Assembly: GCF_025359345.1 (NCBI RefSeq)
Contig: NZ_JANYGQ010000028.1
Location: 124,001-188,000, forward strand
Reading direction: 5' to 3'
Length of the DNA stretch: 64,000 nucleotides
From: Mucilaginibacter sp.
GTDB lineage: Bacteria > Bacteroidota > Bacteroidia > Sphingobacteriales > Sphingobacteriaceae
Position numbers and translations under genes: made by a program. The notes under the pieces were generated by a model that worked only from the letters and a program-made list of their open reading frames with translations, ran no database searches and had not been told where the DNA came from. Each line of letters opens with the position of its first letter. Position 1 is the first letter of the stretch. Shown here in pieces: positions 1 to 8,342 of the stretch.

Positions 1-89
1 ACAAATCTAATAAAAAATTTAGACAAACCTAAATATTTTATTAAAAAAGAATTTATTTCGGTTAAAGCTGTTTTTTTAAGAATTTTATT

Positions 90-117
90 TTGTGAATTAA
101 CTAAAATTATATATTTG
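90..117 (+). promoter_or_regulatory. Bacteroidota-type promoter of the Lrp gene
   Basis: TTG at 90-92 and TATATTTG at 110-117 are separated by 17 bp, matching the TTG/TAnnTTTG promoter of Bacteroidota. The last G lies 8 nt before the ATG at 126, so the transcript has almost no leader. No Shine-Dalgarno sequence is visible. Bases 1-89 are AT-rich and hold no gene I can support. Confidence 0.6.
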
Positions 118-125
118 CATGTAAT

Positions 126-596
126 ATGGGTACCGAATTAGATAAAACAGATCTGCAAATATTAAAGATATTGCAGGCAAACGGAAGGATAACCAACCTG
201 CAATTGTCAAACGAGATAGGGCTGTCGCCCGCGCCAACTTTGGAGCGTGTGCGTAAGCTTGAGAATGCCGAATATATAAAGAGTTACCATGCATTGGTTG
301 ACGAGGAGAAGCTGGGCCTGGGCATTAAAACCTTTATCCAGATATCGCTTGATTTCCACCAGAAAAACACCATCCAAACCTTTTTGGACGAGATACAAAC
401 TATAAAAGAAATCACCGAGTGTCACCATGTAACCGGTCAGTGCGACTTTTTATTGAAGGTTTATGTGCGCGATATAAAATCGTACGAGCAACTCATTATG
501 GAAAAAATAAGCCGCATTACAGTGGTAAAAACATTCCAAACCATGATGATTATGTCGACCAGTAAAAAGGAGCCAATAGTGCCGCTGGAGTATTAG
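126..596 (+). CDS. Lrp/AsnC family transcriptional regulator
   Basis: The 156-residue protein has the usual two-part Lrp/AsnC build. An N-terminal winged helix-turn-helix covers about residues 5-60 (LDKTDLQILKILQANGRIT, then SNEIGLSPAPTLERVRKLE). A C-terminal RAM ligand-binding and oligomerisation domain covers about 68-145. Family members bind amino acids and act as cytoplasmic local or global regulators; the ligand cannot be read from sequence. The start at 126 sits just after a TATATTTG promoter box. The gene is convergent with ung across a GC-rich palindromic repeat, and its TAG stop abuts that repeat. No obvious target gene lies beside it within the window. Confidence 0.9.
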   Translation: MGTELDKTDLQILKILQANGRITNLQLSNEIGLSPAPTLERVRKLENAEYIKSYHALVDEEKLGLGIKTFIQISLDFHQKNTIQTFLDEIQTIKEITECHHVTGQCDFLLKVYVRDIKSYEQLIMEKISRITVVKTFQTMMIMSTSKKEPIVPLEY

Positions 597-673
597 CCCC
601 CCCGGCCCCCTAAAGGGGGAGCACAAATCGAGAGATTGTCAATAACGTTCCCCCTTTAGGGGGCTAGGGGGCC
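597..673. repeat. GC-rich inverted repeat (CCCCCTAAAGGGGG family), copy 1
   Basis: Left arm CCCCCTAAAGGGGG and right arm CCCCCTTTAGGGGG are exact reverse complements. Each is itself a small hairpin, and both are bordered by extra GGCCCCC/GGGGGCC tracts. The element lies between the convergent lrp and ung genes. The lrp TAG stop directly precedes it and the ung stop (664-666) lies inside the right arm. A second copy, with a longer centre, is at 62714-62838. It may act as a bidirectional terminator; a mobile REP-like origin is inference. Confidence 0.8.
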
Positions 674-1344
674 ACCTGCCAGTCAATCGGCGCCTTCCCC
701 TCTTTTTCCAATATAGCATTCACTTTTGAAAACGGTTTCGATCCAAAAAAACCGCCGTAGGCCGAAAGCGGCGATGGGTGCACAGATTTTATGATATGAT
801 GTTTTTGGGTATCAATTAACTGTGCTTTAGCCTGGGCGTAGCTGCCCCATAAAATAAACACCAATCCTTCTTTTTCGTCGGATAGCTTTTTGATAACCGT
901 ATCCGTAAAGTTTTCCCAGCCTTTTTTTTGATGCGAGCCGGCGGTGTTGGCCCTAACAGTTAGCGTGGCGTTGAGCAGCAGTACTCCTTGTTTGGCCCAG
1001 CCGGTTAAATCGCCGTGGTTGGGGACTTTAAAGCCGGGGATATCTGTTTCAAGTTCCTTGTAAATGTTTCGCAATGACGGTGGCGGCACAATACCTTTTT
1101 GTACCGAAAATGATAAGCCATGCGCCTGGTGTTCGCCGTGATAGGGGTCTTGTCCTAAAATAACAACTTTAACTGCATCGGGCGGAGTGGTGTTAAAAGC
1201 GTTAAAAATATCAGCGTTTTTTGGGTAAGTTCTATAACCGGCATCCCGCTCTCTTTGCAGGAATTTTTTAAGTTCGGCCATGTAGGGCTTGTCAAATTCA
1301 TCGTGTAAAAGGTTAAGCCAGCCGGGCTCAAGATTTGCTGCCAT
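664..1344 (-). CDS. ung: Uracil-DNA glycosylase, family 1
   Basis: This 226-residue enzyme removes uracil from DNA by cleaving the N-glycosidic bond, the first step of base excision repair. The water-activating motif GQDPYHG is at residues 64-70 with the catalytic Asp at 66. The minor-groove intercalation motif HPSPLSA is at 189-195 with the catalytic His at 189. Length is normal for the family. The last codons (VAP-stop) are supplied by the palindromic repeat at 597-673, so the extreme C-terminus has probably been rewritten by that repeat. The start is the first ATG of the frame; no convincing promoter box was found. Confidence 0.96.
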   Translation of the reverse strand: MAANLEPGWLNLLHDEFDKPYMAELKKFLQRERDAGYRTYPKNADIFNAFNTTPPDAVKVVILGQDPYHGEHQAHGLSFSVQKGIVPPPSLRNIYKELETDIPGFKVPNHGDLTGWAKQGVLLLNATLTVRANTAGSHQKKGWENFTDTVIKKLSDEKEGLVFILWGSYAQAKAQLIDTQKHHIIKSVHPSPLSAYGGFFGSKPFSKVNAILEKEGKAPIDWQVAP

Positions 1345-1361
1345 AAATATTAATATAGATG

Positions 1362-1392
1362 TTGCTTAAGCGTACAAATTAACGGATATTTG
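1362..1392 (+). promoter_or_regulatory. Promoter that sets the start of the next gene
   Basis: TTG (1362-1364), 20 bp, then GATATTTG (1385-1392), one mismatch to TAnnTTTG. Transcription should begin near 1399. An upstream in-frame GTG at 1394 would then not be transcribed, so the ATG at 1421 is chosen as the start. Confidence 0.45.
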
Positions 1393-1420
1393 CGTGCTAA
1401 TTTATAGTTTACAAAATAAG

Positions 1421-1969
1421 ATGTCGAACATAGTAAGGTTAATTATTGCCTGCGGGATAATGGGTGCTGCCATAGCACTGTGTGTTTTTGGTTTTTGGGG
1501 ATGGGGAATATTGGTGTTGTTTTTAGGTGGATTTGTGCTGCTTAGCTACTTTTTTAACGAAAACATGATTATTGCGCAATGGTTTTTGCGTAAAGAGAAA
1601 TCAGAAAAAGCTGAAGAGTGGTTATTGAAAGTTACAGATTACGAAAAACAGCTGAATAAAAAGCAATGGGGTTATTATAATTTGCTGATCGGCTTAATCG
1701 AGTCGCGCAAGGCGCCTTTAAAATCTGAAAAATATTTTAAGAAGTCGTTGTCGCTGGGTATGAAAATGTCGCACAATACCGCACTGGCCAAATTGAGCCT
1801 GGCAGGCATTGCTATGGCAAAACGCAATAAGCCTGAGGCAAAACGCTACCTTGAAGAAGCAGCAAAGGATGACAAGAACAAGTTGCTTGCCGATCAGATA
1901 AAGATGATGAAAGCCCAAATGGGCCAAATGGATAAACAGGTAGTAAGAGGCGGATATCGCCAATTTTAA
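1421..1969 (+). CDS. Small membrane protein with TPR-like tail
   Basis: About 182 residues. Two closely spaced hydrophobic helices near the N-terminus (IVRLIIACGIMGAAIALCVF and GILVLFLGGFVLLSYFF) anchor it in the membrane. They are followed by a charged, helical region whose spacing resembles two to three tetratricopeptide repeats (for example SEKAEEWLLKVTDYEKQL and KSEKYFKKSLSLGMKMSHNT). No catalytic motif is visible and I do not recognise a named family. The tail probably faces the cytoplasm as a protein-binding surface. The gene is monocistronic and ends at a strong terminator. Confidence 0.75.
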   Translation: MSNIVRLIIACGIMGAAIALCVFGFWGWGILVLFLGGFVLLSYFFNENMIIAQWFLRKEKSEKAEEWLLKVTDYEKQLNKKQWGYYNLLIGLIESRKAPLKSEKYFKKSLSLGMKMSHNTALAKLSLAGIAMAKRNKPEAKRYLEEAAKDDKNKLLADQIKMMKAQMGQMDKQVVRGGYRQF

Positions 1970-1999
1970 TAATAAGGCTAAGGAATAAAAAAATATTTA

Positions 2000-2027
2000 A
2001 AAACGCCCCGAAACTTCGGGGCGTTTT
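2000..2027. terminator. Intrinsic terminator, bidirectional
   Basis: AAAACGCCCCGAA and TTCGGGGCGTTTT form a perfect 13-bp stem with a 2-nt loop. It is T-rich after the stem on the plus strand and A-rich before it. It serves the gene ending at 1969 and probably also the minus-strand gene whose stop is at 2027. Confidence 0.9.
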
Positions 2028-2242
2028 TATTTTTCTTCAATCGAGCTGAAATAATCAGGTTCGGATGAATGATTTTGATTGGCGGCATAGTGCCTGTCGG
2101 GAGTACCATAGCTGTGTTCCTCAGTTGGGTTAGCTACTTCAACCATTTTTAAAAGACTGCGGATAAACGACAGGTTAAAGTTACTCCTGTTTAGTTTTAT
2201 CAGGTATTCGTGTTCGGTTATTTCTAATATTGAGTTAGTCAT
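2027..2242 (-). CDS. Small hypothetical protein
   Basis: 71 residues. The first half (MTNSILEITEHEYLIKLNRS) has an alternating hydrophobic/charged pattern like a short alpha/beta fold. The C-terminal half is polar and probably disordered, rich in His, Ser, Glu and Asp. I do not recognise a family. Support for it being real: codon use like its neighbours, an ATG with an A/T-rich upstream stretch, and a stop exactly at the edge of a shared terminator. There is no signal peptide or membrane segment. It could be a small regulator or toxin/antitoxin-like protein, but nothing in the sequence proves this. Confidence 0.55.
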   Translation of the reverse strand: MTNSILEITEHEYLIKLNRSNFNLSFIRSLLKMVEVANPTEEHSYGTPDRHYAANQNHSSEPDYFSSIEEK

Positions 2243-2755
2243 TTTTTTACGGATTATTTTGCATGATAAAAGTAATCAACATAATAAATGCCAAAGTTCT
2301 ATTTAAATTATCCTTTTATTAAAGAATTGTTAATAATCAATATTAACTTAAGGTTATTAAGTTTAAGTTTTATAATAATTTATTAAAAATACTCCTTTTT
2401 GGAATGCTGTTTTTACCCCGCCGTTATAGCTCTTTAATATAATTTTGCCGGAAATGGATGATCTTTTGTACTATTCTGTTTTTTGAGACGGTGGTATTAA
2501 TTGTTCCGTTCGCGCCCTGGTTGGTGATAATGTCAGGGTAAAGTGCTGACACTAGTTTGTCAGTACTTTTCGCATTTTTTATTGTAGCAGGTATAGTAAA
2601 AATCGCGTCTACGTTGCGCAAACATGCTTTTTAGCAATCGGGGGCGACTATTTGCTGTTCCACCCTGTTCCTTATGTTCCACTGTGAACAGCAACATTTC
2701 TATTCTTTCTATAATCGTTATATTTACCTGCCCAATGTCCCTGTAATTTATTTTT
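2243..2755 (+). other. Gene-poor stretch upstream of the esterase, with a TGTTCC dyad
   Basis: 513 bp, very AT-rich up to about 2400. I see no supportable gene; a 65-codon minus-strand frame at 2424-2621 has no recognisable features. A perfect 9-bp inverted repeat, TTGCTGTTC (2652-2660) and GAACAGCAA (2686-2694), encloses two further TGTTCC words. This is a possible operator for the esterase at 2756. TATATTTA around 2720 is a weak promoter-box candidate. Confidence 0.4.
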
Positions 2756-4723
2756 ATGAAATTTTTAGCTATTGTTTTTACGGCTTTGTTTGCCGCTACT
2801 GCCTGTTATGCGCAGTTATCGACCTCCAAATTATTTGGCAACCACATGGTGTTGCAGCGCAATCATAACATCCCGGTTTGGGGCCATAGTGATAAAAAAG
2901 CACGGGTTACGGTTATCATGAATGGCCAGATGGTTGCGGCGAAGGCCGATGATAACGGCGACTGGAGTGTGACCCTTCCACCCATGAAGGAAGGAGGGCC
3001 TTACGTAATGAACGTGGCGTCCGGTAAAGAACTAATCTCATATTCCGATGTAATGCTGGGTGAGGTCTGGCTTTGTTCAGGCCAATCAAATATGGAGTTC
3101 CAGTTAAAGAATGCATACGGTTACAAAGCCGAACAAAAGGTGGCAGATAAAATGCCTGTCCGCCAGTTTCACGTGCAGGATAAAGTAAGTTTAACGCCTG
3201 AAAAGGAAGTTGCAGGCGGCGAATGGGTATTGGCATCGGCAAATACTGTTGGCGATTTTACCGCTGTGGGGTATTTTTATGCGAAACAATTAGCGCAAAA
3301 CCTGCATGTGACCATAGGGCTTATCAACAGCAGTTGGGGTGGCACCGAGGCCGAGGATTGGATAAGCCGTGAAACTATGGCCGCTTCACCAGAGTTTACG
3401 GCGATTGTGCCAAACCTGCCGCATAATGCAGACGAATTGAAACTTCGCGCCGATAAGCAATTAAAGGCCTGGGCCTATCATAACAGCCCGGTCGTAAATT
3501 ACACGCCAGTTGAACTTGCAGGTGAACCCGCCAACTTTTTTGACAACTGGCAGCATGGCTATGTACCCGGCGCCTGGGAATGGAACGGCAAACTATATTC
3601 CTATCGTGGGCGAGGTTTTATGCAGCGTACACTGGGGTTAGATAGTTCTTATTCGTCGGTTAGCTCGACACTGTCGCTTGGGCAAACAGATGCCGATATG
3701 GCGGTTTATGTAAATGGGAAGTTATTAAATAAAGACGCCACACCCGGTAATACCCAATTTACCGTACCAGCCGGCACATGGAAAGGCGGACTGAATAGCC
3801 TGGTGATAAATTTGCAATCCGCTCAGAAAAATCCATCCTGGTTTGGGATAGGACTAAACGGGACCGGCGCTAATGATCTGAACATCCGTTTTGCAGATAC
3901 CTCAGTTAATTTGGCCGACGGCAACTGGCATGTAATGCCTGATTTAGGTAAACCTTATCATTTTGATTTTCTGCCAAATAACAGTGCGTTCTCGCTGTAC
4001 AATTCCATGATTAACCCCTTGATTCCTTATGCAATTGCCGGTGTAATCTGGTACCAGGGCGAATCAAACGCCGACAGGGCCTATCAATACCGCACGGTTT
4101 TCCCGATGCTGATTAATGATTGGCGCGCTAAATGGAAAGAATCGCTGCCATTTTTGTTCGTGCAGATTTCGGCTTTCGGCACCTCGCAAAGCAGTAATTT
4201 CGGCAGTAATTGGGCTGAACTGCGCGAGGCGCAAAATATGGCATTGCAGTTGCCAAATACGGGTGTTGCCATTACCACCGATATCGGCGATGCATTTAAT
4301 ATCCACCCGAAAGATAAAGCAGATGTTGGTTACCGCCTGGCGGCTACAGCGCTAACACAGGTTTATCATCAACAAGGCTTTTTTCAAAGCCCGCTGTTTA
4401 CATCAGCTGATTTCAGCAATGGCTATGCAATGGTGAATTTCAACCACGCTGAAAATGGTTTAATGGCAAAAGATATTTACGGCTATGTAAAAGGCTTTGA
4501 ACTTGCCGGCGCCGACCACAAATTTTATTATGCCCAGGCAGTTATAACCGATAAAAACAAAGTAAAAGTATGGTGCAGTGCTGTACCCAACCCGGTTGCC
4601 GTACGCTATGGCTGGACAAATGCTCCCCTTGACGCTAATTTATTCAGTATACAAGGTTTCCCGGTGAGCCCGTTTCGGTCGGATAGTTGGGATGGGATTA
4701 CGGTTGGACATAAGTTTGAGTAA
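2756..4723 (+). CDS. Secreted sialate O-acetylesterase (SGNH/GDSL hydrolase)
   Basis: 655 residues. Cleavable signal peptide at about 1-19 (MKFLAIVFTALFAATACYAQ), then a beta-sandwich domain. The SGNH catalytic domain starts at LCSGQSNMEF (nucleophile Ser in GQSNM) and continues with NSSWGGTEAEDW and GVIWYQGESNA. A beta-sandwich of about 100 residues is inserted in the middle, as is usual for Bacteroidota members. The closing Asp/His block is probably IHPKDKADVGYRLA. The family removes O-acetyl groups from sialic acid or plant-derived sugars in the periplasm or at the cell surface. No polysaccharide utilisation locus (susC/susD) is adjacent, so the substrate is uncertain. It is monocistronic, with its own terminator. 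Confidence 0.9.
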   Translation: MKFLAIVFTALFAATACYAQLSTSKLFGNHMVLQRNHNIPVWGHSDKKARVTVIMNGQMVAAKADDNGDWSVTLPPMKEGGPYVMNVASGKELISYSDVMLGEVWLCSGQSNMEFQLKNAYGYKAEQKVADKMPVRQFHVQDKVSLTPEKEVAGGEWVLASANTVGDFTAVGYFYAKQLAQNLHVTIGLINSSWGGTEAEDWISRETMAASPEFTAIVPNLPHNADELKLRADKQLKAWAYHNSPVVNYTPVELAGEPANFFDNWQHGYVPGAWEWNGKLYSYRGRGFMQRTLGLDSSYSSVSSTLSLGQTDADMAVYVNGKLLNKDATPGNTQFTVPAGTWKGGLNSLVINLQSAQKNPSWFGIGLNGTGANDLNIRFADTSVNLADGNWHVMPDLGKPYHFDFLPNNSAFSLYNSMINPLIPYAIAGVIWYQGESNADRAYQYRTVFPMLINDWRAKWKESLPFLFVQISAFGTSQSSNFGSNWAELREAQNMALQLPNTGVAITTDIGDAFNIHPKDKADVGYRLAATALTQVYHQQGFFQSPLFTSADFSNGYAMVNFNHAENGLMAKDIYGYVKGFELAGADHKFYYAQAVITDKNKVKVWCSAVPNPVAVRYGWTNAPLDANLFSIQGFPVSPFRSDSWDGITVGHKFE

Positions 4724-4725
4724 AC

Positions 4726-4764
4726 AAAAACGTCATGCGAAACAATTTCCGCATGACGTTTTTT
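4726..4764 (+). terminator. Intrinsic terminator after the esterase
   Basis: AAAAACGTCATGCG pairs with CGCATGACGTTTTT over a 10-nt loop and is followed by a T run. It starts 2 nt after the stop codon. Confidence 0.9.
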
Positions 4765-4767
4765 GTA

Positions 4768-4789
4768 GAGACGTAATATTTTGCGTCTC
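4768..4789. repeat. Short palindrome GAGACG...CGTCTC
   Basis: GAGACG (4768-4773) and CGTCTC (4784-4789) enclose a TA-rich 10-nt loop. The word TAGAGACG...TTGCGTCTC resembles a dispersed short palindrome that I recall from many bacterial genomes; only this one copy is in the window. It could also help terminate lysS (stop at 4810). Confidence 0.4.
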
Positions 4790-4809
4790 CCGCGTGATTA
4801 GTATTCGTT

Positions 4810-6531
4810 TTATGCAAACCAAGCCATTACCAATTCTTTCGATGGCATAGCAATATCCAGCTTCAATTTTTTACGCATCCCGCCAAGGTCGTTATATAGT
4901 TTATTGGGATTTGTTGCTTTTAAATCTTCTAAGGTATTAATGCCCATTTTATTCAGCACAGGCACCCAGTCGGCGGGTACGCCAATGTGAATAAAGTCAT
5001 CGGCAGTAACAGTTTTTGCTTTTTTCTCAGGGCGCATTTGCGGGAAGAATAAAACTTCCTGGATGGTGCTCTGATTAGTCATCAACATAACCAAACGGTC
5101 GATTCCGATACCCAGGCCCGATGTAGGCGGCATGCCATATTCAAGCGCGCGCAAAAAGTCATCATCCATCGCCATAGCTTCATCATCACCACGACCGGCC
5201 AAAACCAGCTGCTCTTCCAGGCGCTCGCGCTGGTCGATCGCATCGTTTAACTCCGAATACGCGTTGGCAATTTCCTTACCGTTTACAAACAGCTCAAAAC
5301 GCTCAACCAATCCTGGTTTGCTGCGGTGCTTTTTAGCAAGCGGCGTCATTTCGATCGGGTAGTCGGTAATATAAGTTGGCTGTATCAGATTGTGCTCTAC
5401 TTTTGCGCTAAATATCTCATCAACCAGCTTGCCTTTACCCATGGTATCGTTTACTTCGATGCCAAGTTCTTTGCAGGTTTCGCGTAAACCGGCTTCGTCC
5501 ATGCCCGATACGTCAATCCCGGTATATTTTAGGATCGAATCATACATCGATAATTTCTCATACGGACCCGCAAAGTTTATTTCGTTAGCGCCAACCGGCA
5601 CAACCGGGATTCCGGTAACCGTACGGGCAACTATCTCCAAACATTCTTCAACCATGGCCATCATCCAGTTATAGTCCTTGTAGGCCACGTATATTTCCAT
5701 GCTGGTAAATTCAGGGTTATGGGTACGGTCCATGCCCTCGTTACGGAACATTTTACCAAACTCATAAACACCGTCGAAACCGGCAACAATCAATCGCTTT
5801 AAATATAATTCGTTGGCAATGCGCAAATACAGAGGCATATCCAGCGTGTTATGGTGCGTATTAAACGGCCGTGCCGCTGCGCCGCCGTGCACAGGCTGTA
5901 ATATTGGAGTTTCCACTTCCATCCAGCCTTGTTTGTTAAAGTACTCGCGCATGCTGCTGATTACTTTTGAGCGCTTTAAAAATATCTGCTTGTACTCCGG
6001 GTTAACGGTCAAATCCACGTAACGCATCCTGTAGCGTAACTCGGGGTCGGTAAAGGCATCATGAATTTGGCCATCCTCCTCGCGTTTAACCACAGGTAGT
6101 GGTTTTAATGACTTTGAAAGCAAAGTCAATTCCTGTACATGTACCGATATTTCGCCGGTTTGGGTCAGGAACACAAAACCCTTTACACCAACGTAATCGC
6201 CGATATCCATCAGCTTTTTAAACACGGTATTGTAAAGCGTTTTATCCTCGCCAGGGCAAATATCATCGCGTTTTAAATATATCTGCATCCTGCCGGTTGA
6301 ATCCTGCAACTCGGCAAACGATGCGCTGCCCATAATGCGGCGCGTCATGATACGGCCGGCAAGGGTCACCTTTTTATAATGGTCGGGGAAACGGTTGAAA
6401 TTGTCGGTAATATCCTGCGCAAAAGCAGTAACCTTATACTCTTCAGCAGGGTACGGGTTTATACCAAGCGCGCGCAGTTGCTGTAACGATTCGCGGCGTA
6501 AAATTTCCTGTTCGGATAGGGCAGTGCTCAT
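4810..6531 (-). CDS. lysS: Lysyl-tRNA synthetase, class II
   Basis: 573 residues. It charges tRNA-Lys with lysine using ATP. The N-terminal OB-fold anticodon-binding domain spans about 55-150 (VTLAGRIMTRRIMGSASFAE). The class II catalytic core follows, with motif 2 (FRNEGMDRTHNPEFTSME) and motif 3 (GLGIGIDRLVML). It is about 70 residues longer than the E. coli enzyme. The extra C-terminal tail (VPADWVPVLNKMGINTLEDL onward) resembles a small helical, helix-hairpin-helix-like domain, as I recall in Bacteroidota LysS. It is monocistronic and divergent from the HAD gene. Confidence 0.97.
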   Translation of the reverse strand: MSTALSEQEILRRESLQQLRALGINPYPAEEYKVTAFAQDITDNFNRFPDHYKKVTLAGRIMTRRIMGSASFAELQDSTGRMQIYLKRDDICPGEDKTLYNTVFKKLMDIGDYVGVKGFVFLTQTGEISVHVQELTLLSKSLKPLPVVKREEDGQIHDAFTDPELRYRMRYVDLTVNPEYKQIFLKRSKVISSMREYFNKQGWMEVETPILQPVHGGAAARPFNTHHNTLDMPLYLRIANELYLKRLIVAGFDGVYEFGKMFRNEGMDRTHNPEFTSMEIYVAYKDYNWMMAMVEECLEIVARTVTGIPVVPVGANEINFAGPYEKLSMYDSILKYTGIDVSGMDEAGLRETCKELGIEVNDTMGKGKLVDEIFSAKVEHNLIQPTYITDYPIEMTPLAKKHRSKPGLVERFELFVNGKEIANAYSELNDAIDQRERLEEQLVLAGRGDDEAMAMDDDFLRALEYGMPPTSGLGIGIDRLVMLMTNQSTIQEVLFFPQMRPEKKAKTVTADDFIHIGVPADWVPVLNKMGINTLEDLKATNPNKLYNDLGGMRKKLKLDIAMPSKELVMAWFA

Positions 6532-6585
6532 ATTTTTAATAAAGGTGCAAAAATAGCGTTTTTGAGGCGAAAGGAGAAGGAAGAT

Positions 6586-6616
6586 GTGAGATTTGAAACG
6601 TGAGATTTGAGATTAG
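6586..6616. repeat. Single-arm word repeat (GAGATTTGA family)
   Basis: GTGAGATTTGA occurs at 6586-6596 and again at 6600-6610, followed by GAGATTAG. It lies in the divergent lysS/HAD spacer, upstream of the HAD promoter. Related GAGATTAG words form inverted arms at 21232-21314 and 38028-38173. Confidence 0.6.
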
Positions 6617-6658
6617 CGAAATTTGACTTGCAGTTTAGATTTGCCAACTTTTTTAAAG

Positions 6659-6689
6659 TTGTCAAATCTTCCATACCAACATATCTTTG
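6659..6689 (+). promoter_or_regulatory. Promoter giving a leaderless HAD transcript
   Basis: TTG (6659-6661), 20 bp, TATCTTTG (6682-6689), then only 5 nt to the ATG at 6695. This is an exact match to the Bacteroidota consensus. Its position argues against the longer frame that could begin at 6623. Confidence 0.7.
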
Positions 6690-6694
6690 CCTTT

Positions 6695-7378
6695 ATGAAT
6701 TTAAAAGTAATAGCCTTTGATGCCGATGATACGCTTTGGGTAAATGAACCCTATTTCAGGCATACGGAGGAGCAGTTTTACGAATTGCTGGGCGGGTTTG
6801 CATCGCAGCACGAACTGGAGCGCGAGTTACTTAAAACCGAGATTGAAAACCTTACTTTTTATGGGTATGGTATAAAAGGTTTTGTACTGTCGATGATTGA
6901 AACTGCACTGCGGGTTACCAATAACACCATCACCAGCGAAATTGTTGGGCAGATATTGGAGTTGGGTAAACAAATGCTTAACCAACCCATCGAGCTGCTC
7001 GAGGGTGTTGAGGATGTGCTTAAAGCTTTAAAGGGGAAATACAGGTTGGTAGTGGCTACCAAAGGCGATCTGCTCGACCAGGAGCGCAAGCTAAAAAAAT
7101 CGGGTTTGTCGCATTATTTTCACCATATCGAAATCATGTCGGAAAAAGACGATGCCAACTACCTGAAACTCATTCGCCACCTTGATATTAAACCCGGTGA
7201 ACTGATGATGGTGGGCAACTCATTAAAAAGCGACATTTTACCGGTGCTGAATGTTGGCGGTTACGGCGTGCATGTGCCTTATCATATTACCTGGGCGCAC
7301 GAGCAAATTGAGCATAGCATTGAGGACGAAAAGTTTAAAAGTGTTGTTAGCATTAAAGATATTCTTGAATTTTTATAG
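6695..7378 (+). CDS. HAD-superfamily hydrolase
   Basis: 227 residues. Motif I is near the N-terminus (VIAFDADDTLW, nucleophile Asp and general acid Asp). Motif II is in VVATKGD, motif III is a Lys in the KKSGL/EKDD region, and motif IV is MMVGNSLKSDILPVLN. A helical cap between motifs I and II makes it a subfamily I phosphatase or phosphoglycolate-phosphatase-like enzyme; the substrate is not predictable. The start at 6695 is preferred over an upstream in-frame ATG because a consensus promoter ends 5 nt before it. The stop is 3 nt from the AraC regulator start, so the two are probably co-transcribed. Confidence 0.9.
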   Translation: MNLKVIAFDADDTLWVNEPYFRHTEEQFYELLGGFASQHELERELLKTEIENLTFYGYGIKGFVLSMIETALRVTNNTITSEIVGQILELGKQMLNQPIELLEGVEDVLKALKGKYRLVVATKGDLLDQERKLKKSGLSHYFHHIEIMSEKDDANYLKLIRHLDIKPGELMMVGNSLKSDILPVLNVGGYGVHVPYHITWAHEQIEHSIEDEKFKSVVSIKDILEFL

Positions 7379-7381
7379 CCG

Positions 7382-8272
7382 ATGAGTCAACTAACCGAAA
7401 CAGCGATTACTACGTACTCATTACAGGAAACCAGCGTGGATGCTAATGGTTTGTTCAAGATAATTGATATGAACGGGCAATACCCGCAGCAGTTCGGGTT
7501 GTTTTTAAGCCCGCATCGCAAGGACTTTTATTTTATGGCGCTGGTGAGGCAAGGCAGCAGCAGGCATTGGATTGACATGGTGCCTTACACTTTAAAGCCA
7601 GACAGCTTTTATTTTACACTACCGCACCAAATTCATTTGAAAGAAAAATCCGTGCCGTCTGTCGGTAAAATTTTATGTTTTACGGATGAGTTTTTGGCGA
7701 TGGAGGAAAATGCTTCACTGAAGCAACTGCCGATCATCAAAAACCAGCATAACGGGCACGAACTTACGCTAACTGCGGAAAACATCGCGTTTATTGAGGA
7801 CGTGATGAACAAAATGCAGGCTGAATACGAACAAAAAAAGAATTGGCTTAATGGCATGCTGTTGGGCTATTTGCGTGTATTATTGATTTATTTGAGCCGG
7901 TTATATAACGAACAGTTTAAAAACGAAGAACCATCGGCCGACCGAATGCTGTTGAAGAACTTCAGGCAACTGATTGATGAACAATATGCCGAATTGCACG
8001 ATGTAGCCGCTTATGCCGATCAGCTTAATATTTCTGCAGGCCACCTGGGCGAGGTTATAAAACAACAAAGCGGCAAAACTGCTATCGAACTTATTCACGA
8101 GCGGGTGGTGCTTGAGGCGCAAAGGCTGTTATTTCATACCGACCTGTCGATAAAGGAAATTGCCTGGCAGCTTGGTTTTGAGGATGCATCTTATTTTAAC
8201 CGCTTCTTTAAAAGGCTTATTGCCGAAACCCCTATGCAATACCGCAGGCAAAACCGCGAAATGTACCATTAA
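7382..8272 (+). CDS. AraC-family transcriptional regulator
   Basis: 296 residues. The N-terminal half (about 20-170) looks like a cupin-type sensing domain. The C-terminal part (about 195-290) carries two helix-turn-helix units: the first around AAYADQLNISAGHLGEVIKQ, the second in the conserved SIKEIAWQLGFEDASYFNRF, followed by TPMQYR. This is the standard AraC/XylS arrangement. Its ligand is unknown. It sits 3 bp behind the HAD gene and upstream of the broken dehydrogenase, an arrangement typical of a regulator of the neighbouring SDR gene (inference). Confidence 0.92.
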   Translation: MSQLTETAITTYSLQETSVDANGLFKIIDMNGQYPQQFGLFLSPHRKDFYFMALVRQGSSRHWIDMVPYTLKPDSFYFTLPHQIHLKEKSVPSVGKILCFTDEFLAMEENASLKQLPIIKNQHNGHELTLTAENIAFIEDVMNKMQAEYEQKKNWLNGMLLGYLRVLLIYLSRLYNEQFKNEEPSADRMLLKNFRQLIDEQYAELHDVAAYADQLNISAGHLGEVIKQQSGKTAIELIHERVVLEAQRLLFHTDLSIKEIAWQLGFEDASYFNRFFKRLIAETPMQYRRQNREMYH

Positions 8273-8310
8273 TGCCTGCCTTAGTGAAGTTTTAGAAAAC
8301 CGCCTGGCCG

Positions 8311-8318
8311 TACTTTTG
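8311..8318 (+). promoter_or_regulatory. Promoter box of the SDR pseudogene
   Basis: TACTTTTG matches TAnnTTTG exactly, 24 nt before the ATG at 8343. No clear TTG lies about 20 bp upstream. Its survival suggests the gene was expressed until recently. Confidence 0.45.
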
Positions 8319-8342
8319 TCGTATTCAAAACAAAATGAAACT

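Noticed and set aside
2424..2621. 65-codon minus-strand frame between the small hypothetical gene and the esterase
   Set aside because: No recognisable pattern, no start context or promoter, and the region is AT-rich spacer with an operator-like dyad beyond it.
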